Part shown: positions 61,184 through 63,736 of the stretch, piece after piece
How the letters are laid out: every line of letters starts with the position of its first letter
Numbering within the stretch: position 1 is the first letter of the stretch
From: Paenibacillus kobensis NBRC 15729
GTDB taxonomy: Bacteria; Bacillota; Bacilli; Paenibacillales; Paenibacillaceae
Assembly (NCBI RefSeq): GCF_004000825.1
Contig: NZ_BILZ01000033.1
Location: 1-63,736 of the forward strand
Direction: 5' to 3'
DNA length: 63,736 nucleotides
The notes under the pieces: model-generated
Told to the model about the DNA's origin: nothing
Seen by the model: only the letters and a program-made list of their open reading frames with translations
Database searches by the model: none
Translations under genes and position numbers: made by a program

Positions 61184-62323
61184 ATGAAGAACGGTGCGGT
61201 GAGGCGCCAGATTGCTTTATGGATGGCGGGCATTCTGCTGGTTGCAGCAGGTTTCGTCTATGTTGGCGGCACAGGCAAGGCGTATGCGGATTCACCGCTC
61301 ACTTCCACGGGCTTCTATGAGGCGTATAAGGATATTCCGGGCGTGGAGCAGGCAGCGGACGGCGGCTTGACGAAGGAACTGGCGGCCTACCTGTCCTCGG
61401 CAGACAATCCGCTGGACGAGCGGGCAGCTGCGGTGAATGCGCTGTATGCAAGCAGCAACGTATGGTCGGATCAAAATAAAACCGATACGTACGCACAGCT
61501 CGCCTACGGGAAGTCTGAGGATGAGCTTCAGACCGGCGGGCTGCGAGGCGACGAGCTGTTCGTACTCGGGTATATGAAGGTGTTGGACCATTATTTTGAA
61601 CCGGATATGACATTGCTGACGCAAGCGAGGAAGGCATTGCCGGACAGTATGACGGTTGCGCTCGTCTACGCCCTGGGGATGGCACAGTTGAACATCGAAT
61701 GCAGCTGGACTTACGTAGAGCAGACATTGGGAGATTCAACGTTGAAGACGGATATTCGGCAGACTGCTATCGATATCATCACGGATTACATGGTGCTGTA
61801 TAATGGCGGAGCGTGCACCGGTTCGCTGCCCTCGGCTGGGGAGCTTGTAACGGCGGACGAATTGCGGCAAGAAGCGGTTGCACTCCTCCTTGGACAATCG
61901 AACGGGCTTGTCCGCGGGACGAACACGGTAACGGACGCTGCCGATTCCACGATCGTTCCTTATGCGGTGAAAGGCACGACGCTCGTTCCGCTGCGATTCG
62001 TCTCGCAGGCGCTCGGCGCTGTCGTCGGATACGATTCGGCTGCGCATCAAGCGACGGTCTCCTCCGAGACGGCAAGCCTGATGTTCATCACGGGCCAGAA
62101 ACGTTATACCGTCAACGGTGTCTCCCATACGTTGGCGACGCCGGTCGAGAGCCGCAACGGCCGAGTATTCGTTCCGCTGCGTGCTATTGCGGAGTCGCTG
62201 CAGAAGCAAGTATTTTACGATAACGGACTTATTATTATAACGAACCATTTGAAGCTCGATTCGGCCTCCGCCTACGACAGACAGTTGGTCCAGCAAATCC
62301 GCAGTGAATTAGAACAGCGCTAG
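61184..62323 (+). CDS. Secreted protein with copper amine oxidase N-terminal-type domain
   Basis: A 379-residue exported protein. A signal peptide (IALWMAGILLVAAGFVYVGGTGKAYA) is followed by a helical region of about 200 residues with no family found (residues about 40-240; two cysteines). The C-terminal 110 residues match the copper amine oxidase N1/stalk repeat: IVPYAVKGTTLVPLRFVSQALGAVVGYDSAAHQATVSS and RVFVPLRAIAESLQKQVFYDNGLIII. This repeat is common in Paenibacillus wall-associated proteins and has no oxidase activity itself. GGGGAGGAAGGAG precedes ATG. Confidence 0.88.
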   Translation: MKNGAVRRQIALWMAGILLVAAGFVYVGGTGKAYADSPLTSTGFYEAYKDIPGVEQAADGGLTKELAAYLSSADNPLDERAAAVNALYASSNVWSDQNKTDTYAQLAYGKSEDELQTGGLRGDELFVLGYMKVLDHYFEPDMTLLTQARKALPDSMTVALVYALGMAQLNIECSWTYVEQTLGDSTLKTDIRQTAIDIITDYMVLYNGGACTGSLPSAGELVTADELRQEAVALLLGQSNGLVRGTNTVTDAADSTIVPYAVKGTTLVPLRFVSQALGAVVGYDSAAHQATVSSETASLMFITGQKRYTVNGVSHTLATPVESRNGRVFVPLRAIAESLQKQVFYDNGLIIITNHLKLDSASAYDRQLVQQIRSELEQR

Positions 62324-62355
62324 GGGCAGCCCCATAGACGGTGATGGAATTAGTC

Positions 62356-62389
62356 GAACAATAAGGGCCCGTCTGCGGCCCTTATTGTT
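62356..62389 (+). terminator. Terminator of the secreted protein gene
   Basis: AACAATAAGGGCC and GGCCCTTATTGTT form a perfect 13-bp stem with a short loop. Confidence 0.8.
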
Positions 62390-62513
62390 ATGTTCGGCAG
62401 TCAGCGGGTGTGCTGCATATATCAAGTTATTCAAATGTACAGCGTTGGAATCAAGTAGTACGATGGTTACGGACAACGTTGAATTCGCGGCATCATAGAC
62501 GGGAGGCATACCA

Positions 62514-63596
62514 TTGGCTACACCTATAACATTCAGTATTGTCGGCGGGGCAGGGTTCCGCGCGCAATATTTTCTTCGAATCGCACAGGCTCTTCCGGAG
62601 CAATTCCGCATTAGCGGAATGGTCGTTCGTGACGAGGCTAAGGGGAAGGCGCTCGAAGAGCAGTGGCGTGTGGCGACGTACCGGACGCTGGAGGAGCTGC
62701 TCGGTCATGAGCGTCCTGATTTCGTCGTTCTGTCGGTAAGTCCGTCGCTTAACTTTGATTATATGGCGCAGTTGGCGGAGCGGGGCATTCCGGTATTGGC
62801 GGAGACGCCGCCGGCTCCGGATATGGACGGGCTGCTCGAGATGCATGCGAAGCTGACTCAGTCAGGCGCGCGCATTCAGATTGCGGAGCAATATCCGTTC
62901 CAGCCCGCACATGCTGCGCGCGAAGCGTTCATTCAGACCGGGCGGCTGGGCCGAATAACGCAAGTGACCGTGTCCATCTCGCATTATTATCATGCGGTCA
63001 GTCTCATTCGGAGGCTGCTCGGCATTCGGTTCGAGGATGTCGCCATCAGAGGGATGCGCTTCGAATCCGATTGGGTTGCCGGACCTAACCGCGGCGGCCC
63101 GCCGACCGAGGACCGGCTGGTGAAGTCGGAGCGGGATTTGGCATGGCTCGATTTCGGCGGCAAGCTGGGTATATATGATTTTACGAAAGACCAGCACCGT
63201 TCATGGACGCGCTCCAACCACCTGTGCATACGAGGGGAACGCGGAGAAATATTCGATAACCGGATCAGCATTCAAGACCCTTCCTGCACGCAGCTTCAAC
63301 TCGAGCTGAAGCGGATGAACAAGGGCGAGTATGAGAATGCGGAAGGCTATTTCCTCAAAGGGTTCATGGCCGGTGAAACTTGGGTATACGACAATCCGTT
63401 CCAGCCGGCGCGGCTGTATGACGACGAGATCGCGATCGCAGCCTGCCTCGTTAAGATGGCGGAATACACCGCGGGCGGCCCTTCGTTCTATAGCGTGGCT
63501 GATGCGTCACAGGATCATTATATCGGCATGCTTATGGAGCAGGCCGTGAAGACCGGGGAGACGGTGAAGTCGGTCCGGCAGGTGTGGGCTCAGTAG
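62514..63596 (+). CDS. Gfo/Idh/MocA family oxidoreductase
   Basis: A 360-residue NAD(P)-dependent oxidoreductase. The N-terminal Rossmann domain shows FSIVGGAGFRAQYFLRIA, followed by DFVVLSVSPSLN and ERGIPVLAETPPAPD, where the usual EKP motif is ETP (Lys to Thr), so catalysis may be altered. The C-terminal Gfo-type domain covers residues about 125-330. The TTG start is preceded by GGGAGG. The sugar substrate is unknown. No pathway neighbours are visible because the window ends soon after. Confidence 0.88.
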   Translation: MATPITFSIVGGAGFRAQYFLRIAQALPEQFRISGMVVRDEAKGKALEEQWRVATYRTLEELLGHERPDFVVLSVSPSLNFDYMAQLAERGIPVLAETPPAPDMDGLLEMHAKLTQSGARIQIAEQYPFQPAHAAREAFIQTGRLGRITQVTVSISHYYHAVSLIRRLLGIRFEDVAIRGMRFESDWVAGPNRGGPPTEDRLVKSERDLAWLDFGGKLGIYDFTKDQHRSWTRSNHLCIRGERGEIFDNRISIQDPSCTQLQLELKRMNKGEYENAEGYFLKGFMAGETWVYDNPFQPARLYDDEIAIAACLVKMAEYTAGGPSFYSVADASQDHYIGMLMEQAVKTGETVKSVRQVWAQ

Positions 63597-63644
63597 AGCA
63601 GATGCCGCAGGTATGCTGAGGGGATGCGGAGAGCTGCTAGTTAT

Positions 63645-63736
63645 GAATGCACTGAATGCACTGAATGCACTGAATGCACTGAATGCACTGAATGCACTGA
63701 ATGCACTGAATGCACTGAATGCACTGAATGCACTGA
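63645..63736. repeat. 9-bp perfect tandem repeat, at least 10 copies
   Basis: GAATGCACT is repeated without a single change from 63645 to the end of the window. It follows the oxidoreductase gene and continues beyond the edge, so its true length is unknown. Nine is a multiple of three, but no ribosome site or gene start is seen with it. Confidence 0.9.

Overview
The window looks like chromosomal DNA of a Paenibacillus-type Firmicute. The sequence shows strong GGAGG-type ribosome binding sites, frequent TTG and GTG starts, tight operons, many strong hairpin terminators, an SLH-domain surface protein, a BceAB-type transporter with its two-component genes, fabI behind a FapR-like site, and a T-box leader. 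The genus is inferred from these features; no rRNA gene or other marker is present. Most of the window is moderately GC-rich. Two stretches are clearly AT-richer: about 12.6-13.3 kb and 29.2-33.4 kb.

Layout. 0.1-3.7 kb: a 12-bp tandem repeat and a large secreted multidomain protein. 3.8-10.6 kb: a MarR/MFS pair, then a Bce-type antimicrobial-peptide module (operator, ATPase, permease, response regulator) whose histidine kinase has an in-frame stop. 10.7-19.1 kb: peroxiredoxin/TetR, a GNAT enzyme behind a possible leader-peptide attenuator, a LamG plus cysteine-peptidase-like protein, a TetR gene and a drug-type ABC exporter with matching 17-bp promoter motifs, MerR, NUDIX. 19.1-25.3 kb: LacI with a lipoprotein amidohydrolase, a triple repeat, a RidA/DJ-1/Dph6-like operon, and small conserved proteins. 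25.3-28.9 kb: aldehyde and alcohol dehydrogenases divergent from a LysR regulator. 29.0-33.5 kb: an AT-rich island bracketed by imperfect direct repeats, with a small secreted protein, a membrane-anchored partner and two paralogous substrate-binding lipoproteins. 33.5-38.9 kb: an XdhC remnant, YwbE, inositol-phosphatase-like protein, methyltransferase, FMN reductase, class II aldolase and a phosphotransferase. 39.1-44.3 kb: a giant SLH protein whose third SLH repeat is broken. 44.5-51.0 kb: a GIY-YIG-like protein, FabI, a secreted Hcp-like / RiPP-precursor-like / Hcp-like operon, a uracil-DNA-glycosylase-like protein, and a TM-RCK-RCK-RyR protein paired with a stand-alone RyR-domain protein. 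51.1-63.7 kb: chemoreceptor, sugar-efflux-type MFS, an orphan T-box with a decayed acetyltransferase, a flavin monooxygenase, TetR with a YhgE-like membrane protein, a hairpin array, lipase, epimerase, a copper-amine-oxidase-N-type secreted protein, a Gfo/Idh/MocA oxidoreductase, and a 9-bp tandem repeat running off the end.

The best candidates for something undescribed are three. First, the three-gene operon at 45.98-47.62 kb, with two signal-peptide-bearing Hcp-fold proteins around a 56-residue peptide whose leader resembles lasso-type RiPP precursors. Second, the RCK/RyR pair at 48.8-51.0 kb. Third, a dispersed family of hairpins with a constant 9-nt loop in three intergenic regions. No IS element, prophage, CRISPR array, tRNA or rRNA gene was recognised.
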